A stretch of 29,778 nt of DNA from an uncultured Collinsella sp. (GTDB lineage: Bacteria; Actinomycetota; Coriobacteriia; Coriobacteriales; Coriobacteriaceae): contig UQKL01000022.1 of NCBI GenBank assembly GCA_900541695.1, positions 1 through 29,778 of the forward strand, given 5' to 3'. The translations under genes and the position numbers were made by a program. Of this stretch, positions 16,107 to 25,200 are shown one piece after another (positions within the stretch are counted from its first letter, which is position 1; every line of letters starts with the position of its first letter). Under the pieces are notes generated by a model that ran no database searches, was not told the origin of the DNA, and was given only the letters and a program-made list of their open reading frames with translations.

Positions 16107-17294
16107 TTATGCCTGTACGTACTTGCCGTCGGTGATGACGTACGCCGTGGGCTCCTTCTGGACCTGCCCCTTATCGTTCCAGGTGAGCTTGCCGGTCAGA
16201 CCGTCAACGGTAATCTTGAGCATAGCCTTGGGCAGCTTCTCGGAGACCTCGGTCGGGTCGGCGTCGACACCAAGACCGGCCTCCTTGAGGGCCTCGGCCA
16301 CCGCGTGCACGCCGTCGTAGGCGTCGGCGGCAAACTGGTCGGGGGTATCGCCGTACTTATCCTTGTAAGCGTTGACGAAGTCGGCGTTCTTCTCGTCGTC
16401 GGCGGAGAACGGGGTCATGAGCAGCAGACCTTCGGCAAGAGAGGTGTCGAAGCCCTCAACGCCCAGGATGCCGTCCATGCCGTCGCAACCCATCATCTTG
16501 ACGTCGTAGCCCATATCCTTGGCGTTCTTGAGCAGGACGGACGCCGGCGTGTAGTAGATCGGCGCGAAGATCATGGTAGCGCCGGCCTGCTTGGCCTTGG
16601 TCAGCTGGTTGGTAAAGCTCGTGGCAGAATCGTCCTTAAAGGTCTCCTCGTCGACAATCTCGAGCTTGGACTCAGCGGCCTGGGCCTTAAAGGAATCCGC
16701 GATACCCGAAGAATAGGCGTCGCCGGAGTTGTAGAACAGCACGAACTTCTCATCCGCATACTTCTGCGCCAGGAACTTGGCAGCGTTGACACCCTGGTTG
16801 GGGTCGGTGAAGCAAACCTGGAAGACGCAATCCTTGCCGTCAGTGACGTCCTCGGAGGACGCGGACGGGGTGATCATGAACGTCTTGGGGTCGTTACCAC
16901 ACTCAGCGGCAACGGCAACCGACGCACCCGTGGTGGTCGGGCCGACGAGGGCCTGCATGCCCCAGTCGAGCAGGGTATTAAAGGCGTTGACGGCCTTCTC
17001 GCCGTCGGCCTGGTCGTCCTCGGCCTTGCTGGCAAGCGGCAGCTCCTTGGTGGAGAAGTCCTTGCAGCCAAGCTCGACGCCCTGGGTAACGGACTTGCCG
17101 TAAGACGCGGCGGCACCGGTCAGCGGGCCGATGGTACCGATCTTAAACGAAGCGTCGCTCGAAGCGGAACCGCTATCGCCGCCGTTGGAGGAGCAGCCAG
17201 CTAGAATGGACATCGCCCCCAGACCTGCTGCGCTCGCGATAACGCTCCTGCGATTCATAACAGGGTTCAATGACTTACCGGTGAGGCTCGACAT
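16107..17294 (-). CDS. livJ: Branched-chain amino acid ABC transporter substrate-binding lipoprotein
   Basis: A 395-residue periplasmic-binding-protein-type lipoprotein that captures Leu/Ile/Val outside the membrane and hands it to LivHM. It has an arginine-rich start (MNRR), a hydrophobic signal and the lipobox LAGC with Cys34 as lipidated residue. A low-complexity Ser/Gly linker follows, then the KIGTIGPLTG opening of the type I fold, ALVGPTTTGASVAVA, and a C-terminal GLTGKLTWNDKGQ segment. The start has AGGAG with good spacing. It is first in the operon. Its central and C-terminal parts are mirrored in the relic just upstream. The exact amino acid preference cannot be read from the sequence. 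Confidence 0.95.
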   Translation of the reverse strand: MSSLTGKSLNPVMNRRSVIASAAGLGAMSILAGCSSNGGDSGSASSDASFKIGTIGPLTGAAASYGKSVTQGVELGCKDFSTKELPLASKAEDDQADGEKAVNAFNTLLDWGMQALVGPTTTGASVAVAAECGNDPKTFMITPSASSEDVTDGKDCVFQVCFTDPNQGVNAAKFLAQKYADEKFVLFYNSGDAYSSGIADSFKAQAAESKLEIVDEETFKDDSATSFTNQLTKAKQAGATMIFAPIYYTPASVLLKNAKDMGYDVKMMGCDGMDGILGVEGFDTSLAEGLLLMTPFSADDEKNADFVNAYKDKYGDTPDQFAADAYDGVHAVAEALKEAGLGVDADPTEVSEKLPKAMLKITVDGLTGKLTWNDKGQVQKEPTAYVITDGKYVQA

Positions 17295-17369
17295 GCGGCT
17301 CTCCTCTCATTTCTCGTCGGGTTTCGGTTACCCGACAGGCCATCCTTCGCCGTGTTCGGCGTTCGCAAA

Positions 17370-17375
17370 ATAGTA
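17370..17375 (-). promoter_or_regulatory. Candidate -10 box of the liv operon
   Basis: TACTAT on the minus strand, about 75 bases before the livJ start, within an AT-rich gap. No clear -35 box; assignment is weak. Confidence 0.3.
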
Positions 17376-17530
17376 GACGCTTTAGTTGGGAAAAGTGGCG
17401 GTTATTTCGACTTTTCTTTGGATTTGTTCATTTATCCATATTTCTGCGTATTTCTATTACTTTATGCAGTAAAGCCACTTTATTGTGTAAAAGCAATGTT
17501 TCCGTTCTGTTACAAGCGTCCCCGCCCTGA
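17376..17530. other. AT-rich gap with palindrome CTTTA-N5-TAAAG
   Basis: About 155 bp much richer in A and T than the rest of the window, lying upstream of livJ. It contains the palindrome CTTTATGCAGTAAAG at 17460-17474. It may be an UP-element or operator region for the liv operon. Confidence 0.4.
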
Positions 17531-17539
17531 ATAAAACAG

Positions 17540-17564
17540 CCTCACCGGTCGCGCTTTATGCGCG
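17540..17564 (-). terminator. Hairpin after the livJ relic
   Basis: CGCG(C)TTTATG-centred inverted repeat CGCGC/GCGCG at 17550-17564, directly beyond the relic's stop, followed downstream by GCTGTTTTATT. Probably the terminator kept from the former gene. Confidence 0.5.
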
Positions 17565-17565
17565 C

Positions 17566-17880
17566 TTAGGCGGCGATGTACTTGCCGTCCTGGATCACAT
17601 AGGCCGTAGCGGGCTTTTCGACTTGGCCCTCGTCGTTCCACGTGAGCTCGCCAGTCAGGCCCTCGATCTTGATCTTGCGCATGGCCTTGGTCGGCTGGTT
17701 GATAAAGCTCGTGGAGGAGTCGTCCTTAAAGGTCTCGGTATCGACGATGTCGAGCTTGGATGCCTTGGCCTGCTCGGCAAAGGCATCGGCGATCTCGGCC
17801 GAGACGGCGACGGCGGCACCAGTGGTAACGGAGTCGACGAGCGCCTGCATGCCCCAGTCGCACAGGGCGAACCTTATGGT
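17566..17880 (-). pseudogene. Internally deleted relic of a second livJ-like binding protein
   Basis: The 94-codon frame from ATG 17850 is a mosaic of three separate LivJ blocks. Its start matches LivJ residues 111-131 (MQALV...TTGA), the middle matches 188-220 (KLDIVDTETFKDDSSTSF) and the end matches 355-395 (GLTGELTWNDEGQ). Reading continues 5' for a few codons in degraded form (VNVYT against LivJ VNAFNT, then CDWG). About 55 and 135 residues are missing between blocks, and signal peptide and first lobe are absent, yet the frame stays open. The second junction falls at a shared TKA/PKAM stretch. No function is expected. Confidence 0.85.
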
Positions 17881-18009
17881 GTAAACGTTGACAGTTTGTT
17901 ACGGAGTTCCGTTTGTAGCGAGCATGTTTCCAATGTTTCCGCAGCGTTTCGGGGGGTGCCGTTTTGTGCGACTCCTGTTGCCTGGCGAGCACGCGCCCTC
18001 GGTTCACGC

Positions 18010-18015
18010 TAGAAT
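18010..18015 (+). promoter_or_regulatory. Candidate -10 box of hom
   Basis: TAGAAT, 53 bases before the hom start, close to consensus. No recognisable -35 hexamer at 16-18 bp. The rest of the 17881-18068 gap shows nothing recognisable apart from the AAGGAG ribosome binding site. Confidence 0.35.
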
Positions 18016-18068
18016 GCACTCAACCTTTAAGCGGTAATCCATCCATAAGATGCACGAAGGAGCTATCT

Positions 18069-19412
18069 ATGAGCGAACCCCTGCGCACCGTGAACGTCGG
18101 TCTGATCGGTCTGGGAACCGTCGGCGGCGGCGTGGCCCGTCTGATTAAGAGCCACCACGATGAGTACCTGGCCGCCTACGGCATCGACCTTAAGCTAACT
18201 CGCGCCTGCGCGCTTGCCTGGGAGCAGGCCGAGGCGGCCGGTATTGAGCGCGAGGCCTTTACGAGTGACTGGCACGACGTCGTCACCGACCCCGCTGTCG
18301 ACATCGTCGTCGAGCTGATCGGCGGCGAGCACCCCGCGACCGAGATCTTCACCACCGCCTTCGAGAACGGTAAGCACGTCGTCTCTGCCAACAAGGCCCT
18401 GTTGGGCCGTCATGTCGAGACACTCGCCGAGAAGGCGCGCGCGTGCGGCGTGCAGATTAAGTGCGAGGCCAGCTGCGGCGGCGGCATCCCCATCGTGAGC
18501 ACGCTTGAGCACGATCTGGTGGGCAACAAGATCCTGACCATCGCCGGCATCCTCAACGGCACCACCAACTACATCCTGTCGCGCATGGACGCCGAGGGCG
18601 CCGATTACGCCGACGTGCTCGCCGATGCACAGGCCAAGGGCTATGCCGAGGCCGACCCGTCCGCCGACGTCGACGGCTTCGATGCCGCCAGCAAGACGGC
18701 CATCCTCGCCTCCATCGGCTTTGGCACCCGCGTTACCACCGATGATGTGTACCAGCAGGGTATCCGCACCATCGGCGCCGAGGACATCGCCCAGGCCCGC
18801 GAGCTCGGCTACACCATTAAGCTGCTCGGCATCGCCCGCAACACCGACGCCGGCGTCGACGTCCGCGTGCATCCCACGCTGATCCCCGCCGACCACATGC
18901 TTGCCAAGGTCAACGGCGCCATGAACGCTGTTTACGTAGTGGGCGATGCCGTGGGCGAGACCATGTTCTACGGTGCCGGCGCAGGCTCCTTCCCCACCGC
19001 GAGCGCCGTCGTGGGCGATATCCTGTCGCTCTCCGAGCAGATCAGCCGGGGCGTGGCTCCGCTGCCCGAGATTGAGCCCTATGGTCACAACCTCGCCTTT
19101 AAGCCCATGGACGAGCTCCAGACCAAGTACTATGTGCGCCTGAAGGTCGCCGACCGCGTGGGCGCCCTGTCCGAGACGGTCGACATCTTTGCCAAGCACA
19201 ACATTTCGATCTCGCTCATCAACCAAGTCGAGGACGGCAAGTCGGGTGTCAGCGATGCCTGCTCGGTCATCTTCCTGACGCACCGCGCACTCGAGAAGGA
19301 CGTCCAGGCTGCCGCCGCGGAGCTTGCCAGCGTCGACTGCGTGGCCGAGGTCGCCAACGTCCTGCGCATCGAGGACGTTGAGGCCTGGACCGAAGGCGTC
19401 ATGGCCAACTAG
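18069..19412 (+). CDS. hom: Homoserine dehydrogenase with ACT domain
   Basis: Reduces aspartate semialdehyde to homoserine, the branch point to threonine and methionine. The 447-residue chain has the Rossmann motif GLIGLGTVGGG (residues 10-20), SANKALLG, EASCGGGIPI, GILNGTTNYIL and the substrate segment KGYAEADPSADVDGFDAASK with the catalytic Lys, then a C-terminal ACT domain (about 370-445, YYVRLKVADRVGALSETV) that usually senses threonine. ATG 18069 follows AAGGAG with seven-base spacing; the open frame further upstream is unsupported. It stands alone, with a strong terminator behind; no thrB or thrC is adjacent. Confidence 0.96.
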   Translation: MSEPLRTVNVGLIGLGTVGGGVARLIKSHHDEYLAAYGIDLKLTRACALAWEQAEAAGIEREAFTSDWHDVVTDPAVDIVVELIGGEHPATEIFTTAFENGKHVVSANKALLGRHVETLAEKARACGVQIKCEASCGGGIPIVSTLEHDLVGNKILTIAGILNGTTNYILSRMDAEGADYADVLADAQAKGYAEADPSADVDGFDAASKTAILASIGFGTRVTTDDVYQQGIRTIGAEDIAQARELGYTIKLLGIARNTDAGVDVRVHPTLIPADHMLAKVNGAMNAVYVVGDAVGETMFYGAGAGSFPTASAVVGDILSLSEQISRGVAPLPEIEPYGHNLAFKPMDELQTKYYVRLKVADRVGALSETVDIFAKHNISISLINQVEDGKSGVSDACSVIFLTHRALEKDVQAAAAELASVDCVAEVANVLRIEDVEAWTEGVMAN

Positions 19413-19443
19413 TTCGGTTTACACCCCACAACGCATTTGCTCG

Positions 19444-19483
19444 AAGGGCTCCCGTCTGGTCTTGGACGGGAGCCCTTTTATTT
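19444..19483 (+). terminator. Terminator after hom
   Basis: AAGGGCTCCCGTC and GACGGGAGCCCTT form a perfect 13-bp stem with an eight-base loop, followed by TTTATTT. A classical intrinsic terminator. Confidence 0.9.
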
Positions 19484-19635
19484 GCACGCTCGGGGCGCAT
19501 TGACGCGATCCGCGTTTGAACAATTTGACCGTTCGGTGTCAACCAGGGATACCGCTCACCGATAAGCAGGCATGTTTGCTTTTGTCCGCCGCTATCCTGT
19601 GCTGCGTACGTCCACCCCCGAAGAATGGAGGCACC

Positions 19636-20385
19636 ATGTTGCTCGAGGGCAAGAAAGCAATCATCACCGGAGGCACGCGCGGTATCGGCTATGCCATCGC
19701 CTGCCGCTTTATCGAGGAGGGTGCCACCGTCACCGTCTTTGGCTCGCGTCAGGAGACCGCCGATGCGGCCGTTGAGAAGCTGACAGCCGTCTATCCCGAC
19801 GCCAAGGTCTGGGGTCGCTCCTGCGACCTCACCTCACTCGAAGCCGTGACCGAGGCCTTTACCCAGGCTGCAGCCGATATGGGCGGTCTCGATACGGTCG
19901 TCAACAACGCCGGAATCTCCCAGCGCTCACCCCTTTTGGACTATACAGCCGAGGAGTTCGCCAAAGTTATGGACCTCAACGTCGTCGCCGTCTTTAACGG
20001 TCACCAGGCTGCCGCCAAGATCATGACCGAGGCCGGCCACGGCGGCACCATCACTACCACAAGCTCGATGGTCGCCAAGTACGGCCAGCCCTCTGGCGTC
20101 GGCTACCCCACGTCTAAGTTTGCCGTCAACGGCATGGTCCAGTCGCTCTCGCGCGAGCTCGCCCCCATGGGCATTCGCGTCAACGCCGTTGCCCCAGGCG
20201 TAACCAAGACCGATATGGTCGCCAACCTGCCCGAAGAGGTCATCAAGCCCATCATCGCCACTATTCCGCTCGGTCGCATGGGCGAGCCCGAGGACGTTGC
20301 CAACGCCTTCGTTTTCCTTGCGAGCGACATGTCCTCCTATGTCACGGGCGCCATCCTCCCCGTCGACGGGGCAGCCCGCTCCTAA
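19636..20385 (+). CDS. SDR family oxidoreductase, BaiA/FabG-like
   Basis: A 249-residue classical short-chain dehydrogenase. It has the cofactor motif GGTRGIG (12-18), NNAG (90-93), catalytic Asn115, Ser144, Tyr157 and Lys161 in YPTSK, and the C-terminal LASDMSSYVTG and VDGA. SR at 37-38 after the second strand favours NADP(H). From memory the segments IITGGTRGIG, GVGYPTSK, VAPGV and the DM...LP region are close to BaiA 3-alpha-hydroxysteroid dehydrogenases of Clostridium scindens, but FabG and other SDRs share them, so the substrate is open. BaiA has a Glu at the equivalent of residue 37. Start: GGAGG four to five bases before ATG 19636. It is separated from hom by a terminator. Confidence 0.85.
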   Translation: MLLEGKKAIITGGTRGIGYAIACRFIEEGATVTVFGSRQETADAAVEKLTAVYPDAKVWGRSCDLTSLEAVTEAFTQAAADMGGLDTVVNNAGISQRSPLLDYTAEEFAKVMDLNVVAVFNGHQAAAKIMTEAGHGGTITTTSSMVAKYGQPSGVGYPTSKFAVNGMVQSLSRELAPMGIRVNAVAPGVTKTDMVANLPEEVIKPIIATIPLGRMGEPEDVANAFVFLASDMSSYVTGAILPVDGAARS

Positions 20386-20429
20386 AGGTCGAAAGTTTCG
20401 GCTTCGAACCTCAACAGAGTTCAACGCAA

Positions 20430-20474
20430 AAGGCGCGCTGTCCGCATCAACCGCAGGCAGCGCGCCTTCTATTA
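20430..20474. terminator. Terminator between the SDR gene and the antiporter
   Basis: AAGGCGCGCTG (20430-20440) pairs perfectly with CAGCGCGCCTT (20458-20468), followed by CTATTATTT on the plus strand. It lies between convergent genes and may serve both. Confidence 0.8.
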
Positions 20475-20506
20475 TTTGGACGGAACCCGTATCCCGACAT
20501 TCCTTG

Positions 20507-22069
20507 CTACTTGCCGTCGTCGTCCTGGGCTTCATCGCGCGCGTAGAGCTCCAGCATGCGGCGGCGGTATTCGTGTACGGCGAGCTTGGCGCGCTCAAGG
20601 CGGCGGCGCTCACGCGGAGTCAGCTCGGACGGGTCAACCTCATCACCATAGGTCTTATCGGCAAGAAGACGCGCCGCGTCCACGATGCGGGCATCGATGT
20701 GGCCGCTCGCCGCCTCGGCGGAAAGACGCTCGGCAATCGTATCGAGCGTAGGCAGGCCCTCGAATACGCGACCATGGCCATGTGAGGTCAGCAGCTCGTG
20801 CTCGCGTGCGAGCAGGCTCGCCAAATCGTGATGGGCGCGCAGGATGTCAAGCGCATCGGATGGATGCTCGGCAACCTCTGCCACGGCGGCGACCGGCGCG
20901 GCATCGACCACGCGGTAGAAGAGCTGCGCGAGCAATGGCATCAAGAACACCGTGATGGCACCGGCGGCAACCATGACCGACGCAATATCTTGCGACAGCG
21001 CGCCCGCGTTGACGGCAACGCTCGTCACGGCAACGATGATCGGCAGGGCCGTGGTGCAGTACAGGGCCACGGTAATGCGACCATACGCCGACACATCGCG
21101 CGTCGCAGGACAAATGCTCATAGAGATGAGAATGGGCACGGCGCGAATGATAAGCAACGCCACGATAAAGCCCGCGAGCAGCCCGGGGCGTGACGCCACG
21201 GCCGTCAGGTCGATCTTTGCGCCCGATACGGTAAAGAACACCGGAATCAAAAAGCCGTAGGCCAGGCCGTCGAGCTTGGTCTCGAGCGTATGGTTGCCCT
21301 CGGGGATGATATAGCGCAGGACAAAGCCGGCGGCAAAAGAACCCAACACGATGTCGAGATCAAAGACGGCCGAGAACGCCACGAGCGTGACCAGGATGAG
21401 CACCGTCAGGCGCACGAAGGTCTGCGACGTGGTATCGGCACGCTCCTCGACAAACGCAAAGAAGCGGCTGCCGACGCGCTTGGAGCGGCTTGGGACCACG
21501 GCCAGCAACACGCAAACCACCGCAAACAAGCCAAGGATTACGAGCGTTTGGATGCCAGTGCGAGCAGACAGCAGCACCGACATGGCGAGCACGGGACCGA
21601 GCTCGCCCCAAGTGCCATACGCGAGAATCGAGTCGCCCACACGCGTGCCGGTGAGCGAGCGCTCACGCATGATGGGCACGAGCGTGCCGAGCGCCGTAGA
21701 AGTGAGGGCAAGCGTCACGGCGATGCCGTCGAAATGACTGACCGAGAACCACGGGGTAAAGCGCACGGCAAGCCAGGCGATACCAAACGTGACGACCCAC
21801 GTCGCCAAGCCGTAGCGCCCCTCGACGCCCGTAATGCTCTTGGGGTCGATCTCAAAGCCGGCAAGCAGGAACAAAAAGGCCAGGCCGAGCTCGGACACAA
21901 GCGAGACCTCGGCATCTACATGGATGACGCCGAGCATATGGGGTCCCAGCACCGCGCCGAGCACGAGCAAAAAGACGGTCTCGGGAACGGGTTTTCCGGG
22001 AATCGCCGAGGCGATGAAGGGGCTTGCGAAGGCCACGAGTGCGATGATGGCGAGCGAAACGAATGCCAT
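20507..22069 (-). CDS. CPA2-type cation:proton antiporter (KefB/NapA-like)
   Basis: A 520-residue membrane protein with about 12-13 hydrophobic segments in residues 1-385. It has the CPA2 features GKPVPETVFLLVLGAVLGP at the N-terminus, ELGLAFLFLLAGFEID, and the unwound-helix area TSTALGTLVPI. The C-terminal 135 residues are soluble, rich in Glu, Arg and Ala, and have no NAD-binding RCK domain, so it is not a classical KefB/KefC channel. It exchanges Na+ or K+ for protons; the ion is not readable. Start ATG 22069 follows AAAGG. A candidate extended -10 box (TGCTACAGT, 22097-22105) lies upstream. Confidence 0.85.
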   Translation of the reverse strand: MAFVSLAIIALVAFASPFIASAIPGKPVPETVFLLVLGAVLGPHMLGVIHVDAEVSLVSELGLAFLFLLAGFEIDPKSITGVEGRYGLATWVVTFGIAWLAVRFTPWFSVSHFDGIAVTLALTSTALGTLVPIMRERSLTGTRVGDSILAYGTWGELGPVLAMSVLLSARTGIQTLVILGLFAVVCVLLAVVPSRSKRVGSRFFAFVEERADTTSQTFVRLTVLILVTLVAFSAVFDLDIVLGSFAAGFVLRYIIPEGNHTLETKLDGLAYGFLIPVFFTVSGAKIDLTAVASRPGLLAGFIVALLIIRAVPILISMSICPATRDVSAYGRITVALYCTTALPIIVAVTSVAVNAGALSQDIASVMVAAGAITVFLMPLLAQLFYRVVDAAPVAAVAEVAEHPSDALDILRAHHDLASLLAREHELLTSHGHGRVFEGLPTLDTIAERLSAEAASGHIDARIVDAARLLADKTYGDEVDPSELTPRERRRLERAKLAVHEYRRRMLELYARDEAQDDDGK

Positions 22070-22096
22070 GTGATGCCTTTCTCTTGTTTGCGCTTC

Positions 22097-22105
22097 ACTG
22101 TAGCA
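22097..22105 (-). promoter_or_regulatory. Candidate extended -10 box of the antiporter gene
   Basis: TGCTACAGT on the minus strand, 27 bases before the start codon. No -35 box at normal spacing. The purL side of the gap (22106-22253) has only a ribosome binding site; no purine riboswitch motif was found. Confidence 0.3.
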
Positions 22106-22253
22106 CCCTCGCCGTCCTCAACGCGCCGCGAGCTGTCGTATCATAGTGAGGTTTACAAACATGTGGCTCAAGGCGACCGCGAGGCTTGCCCCGTAAACCG
22201 ACCGCTGCCGCATACCGTACCGTACGCCCAACCGATCAGGAAGGCAGGAACCA

Positions 22254-25200
22254 ATGGTCTCTCGTATCTACGTGGAGAAGAAACCCGGGTTCGACGTCGA
22301 GGCTCAGCAGCTCAAGGGCGAGCTGACCGAGATTCTCGGCATCAAGGGCATCGAGGCCCTGAGGATCATCAACCGCTACGACGTCGAGGGCATCGACGAG
22401 GAGCTTTTCCGCTCCTGCGTGCCGACCGTCTTTAGCGAGCCCCAGGTCGATGTGACCTACGACGAGCTCCCCGCAAGCGATGGCGCCGTCTTTGCCGTCG
22501 AATTCCTGCCTGGCCAGTTTGACCAGCGCGCCGACTCCGCCAGCGAGTGCGTGCAGCTCATCAGCCAGGGCGAGCGCCCCGCCGTGCGCTCCGCCAAGGT
22601 CTATATGATCTCGGGCGCTCTGGACGAAGCCGCCATCAAGGCCATCAAGCACTACGTGGTGAACCCCGTCGAGGCGCGCATCGCCTCGCTCGACTTGCCC
22701 GAGACGCTGTACATGGAGACCCCCGAGCCCCAGCCCGTCGAAGTGCTCGACGGCTTCCGCGAGCTCGATGAGGCCGGCCTTGCCGTCTTCATCGCCGATC
22801 GCGGTCTTGCTATGGACGAGGCGGACATCGCCTTCTGCCAGCAGTACTTCCGCGATGAGGACCGCGACCCCACCATCACCGAGATCCGCGTGATCGACAC
22901 CTACTGGTCCGACCACTGCCGCCACACCACCTTCGGCACCGTCCTAGATGACGTGACGATCGACGACGCCGTGGTGCAGCAGGCCTTCGACCGCTACATG
23001 GAGATGCGCCACGAGCTCGGTCGCGACGCCAAGCCCGTCTGCCTCATGGACATGGGCACCATCGGCGCCAAGTACCTCAAGAAGACCGGCGTCATGACCG
23101 ATGTCGACGAATCCGAGGAGATCAACGCCTGCACCGTCAAGGTGAAGGTCGATGTCGACGGCGAGGACCAGGACTGGCTGTTCCTCTTTAAGAACGAGAC
23201 CCATAACCACCCGACCGAGATCGAGCCCTTCGGCGGTGCCGCCACCTGCATGGGCGGCGCCATCCGCGACCCGCTCTCGGGCCGCAGCTATGTGTACCAG
23301 GCCATGCGTGTCACCGGCGCCGGCGACCCCACCGTCCCGGTTTCCGAGACGCTCGAGGGCAAGTTGCCGCAGCGCAAGCTCGTAACCACCGCTGCCGCCG
23401 GCTACTCCAGCTACGGCAACCAGATTGGCCTTGCCACCGGCCAGGTCAACGAGCTCTATCACCCCGGTTACGTGGCCAAGCGCATGGAGGTCGGCGCCGT
23501 CGTGGGCGCCACCCCGGCAAACCACGTTCGTCGCGAGTGCCCCGCCCCCACCGACAAGATCATCCTGCTGGGTGGCCGCACCGGCCGTGACGGCATCGGT
23601 GGCGCCACCGGCTCCTCCAAGACCCAGAACACCGAGTCCATCGAGACCTCGGGTGCCGAAGTCCAGAAGGGCAACGCCCCGGTCGAGCGCAAACTGCAGC
23701 GTCTGTTCCGCCGCGGCGATGCCTGCCGTCTGATCAAGCGCTGCAACGACTTTGGCGCCGGCGGCGTCTCGGTCGCCGTGGGCGAGCTTGCCGACGGCCT
23801 GTATGTCGACCTTGATACCGTGACCAAGAAGTACGACGGCTTGGACGGCACCGAGCTCGCCATTTCCGAGTCCCAGGAGCGCATGGCCTGCGCCGTCGCC
23901 GACGGTGACGTCGAGGAGTTCATGGGCTACGCCGCCGAGGAGAACCTGGAGGCAACCGTCATCGCCGAGGTTACCGCCGAGCCGCGCATGCGCATGGCCT
24001 GGAACGGCGTCGCCATCGTCGATCTGTCCCGCGAGTTCCTCAACTCCAACGGCGCGCCCAAGCACCAGGTCGCCCACGTCTGCGCCCGCAGCGTGTGGCA
24101 GCCCAGCTGGGCCGGCACCACGCTTGCCGAGCGCATGACCTCGCTCGTCACCGATCTTAACGTCGCCTCCAACAAGGGCCTTTCCGAGCGCTTCGACTCC
24201 ACCATCGGTGCCGCGACCGTGCTCATGCCCTTTGGTGGCAAGACGCAGCTCACTCCGAGCTCTGCCATGGTCGCCAAGTTCCCCGTGGACGGCGAGACCA
24301 CCACAGCGAGCGCTATGGCATGGGGCTTCAACCCCTATCTGATGGAGGCCGACCAGTTTGCGGGCGCCTACCTGTCCGTGGTCGAGTCCATCGCCAAGCT
24401 CGTGGCCGCCGGCCTTGAGCACAAGCGCGCCTATCTCTCCTTCCAGGAGTACTTTGAGCGTCTGCGCACCGAGGCCGAGCGTTGGGGCAAGCCCATGGCA
24501 GCCGTCCTGGGCGCCCTTATGGCCCAGGTCGACCTGGGTGCCGGCGCCATCGGCGGCAAGGATTCCATGAGTGGCTCGTTTGAAGACGAAGCCGGCGAGC
24601 TCAACGTTCCGCCGACCCTGATCAGCTTCGCTGTCGCCGTTGGCAAGGCGAACCGCGCTGTCTCCCCCGAGTTCAAGGGTCTCACGCATCGCGTCGTCCG
24701 TGTCGCCCCCGCCACCTATGGCGAGGACTACCGCCCCGATGCCCAGCAGCTGCTCGCCGCATTTGACGCCGTCGAGGCGCTCACCGCCACCGGCGACGCC
24801 CTGGCCGTCTCCACGCCCGGCTACGGCTGCGGCGCCGAGAGCCTCTTTAAGATGTGCGTCGGCAACCAGATCGGTATCGAGCTTGCCGAGGATGTGGACG
24901 TGGAGAGCCTCTTCACCCCGCTCTACGGCAGCTTTATCGTCGAGCTCGCCGAGGATGCCGAGCTGCCCGAGGTCGCCGACGGCGTTGTCGTCGAGCCCCT
25001 GGGCACCACCGTCGAGGGCTATGTCATCGATACCGGCTCCGAGGTCATCGAGCTCTCCGAGCTCCAGGAGGCCTGGGAGAGCGGCATCGAGGGCGTCTTT
25101 GCCTACCGCAGCGCCGGCGAGACTGCCAAGGTCGAGACCATCGACTTCCGTGCCAAGGATATCCACGTGTACAGCGGCGCCAAGATCGCCCGCCCGCGCG

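Noticed and set aside
18195..19283. 362-codon minus-strand frame opposite hom
   Set aside because: Gly/Val/Asp-rich shadow; hom is unambiguous.
22106..22253. Purine riboswitch upstream of purL
   Set aside because: The conserved purine-aptamer core and terminator pair were not found.
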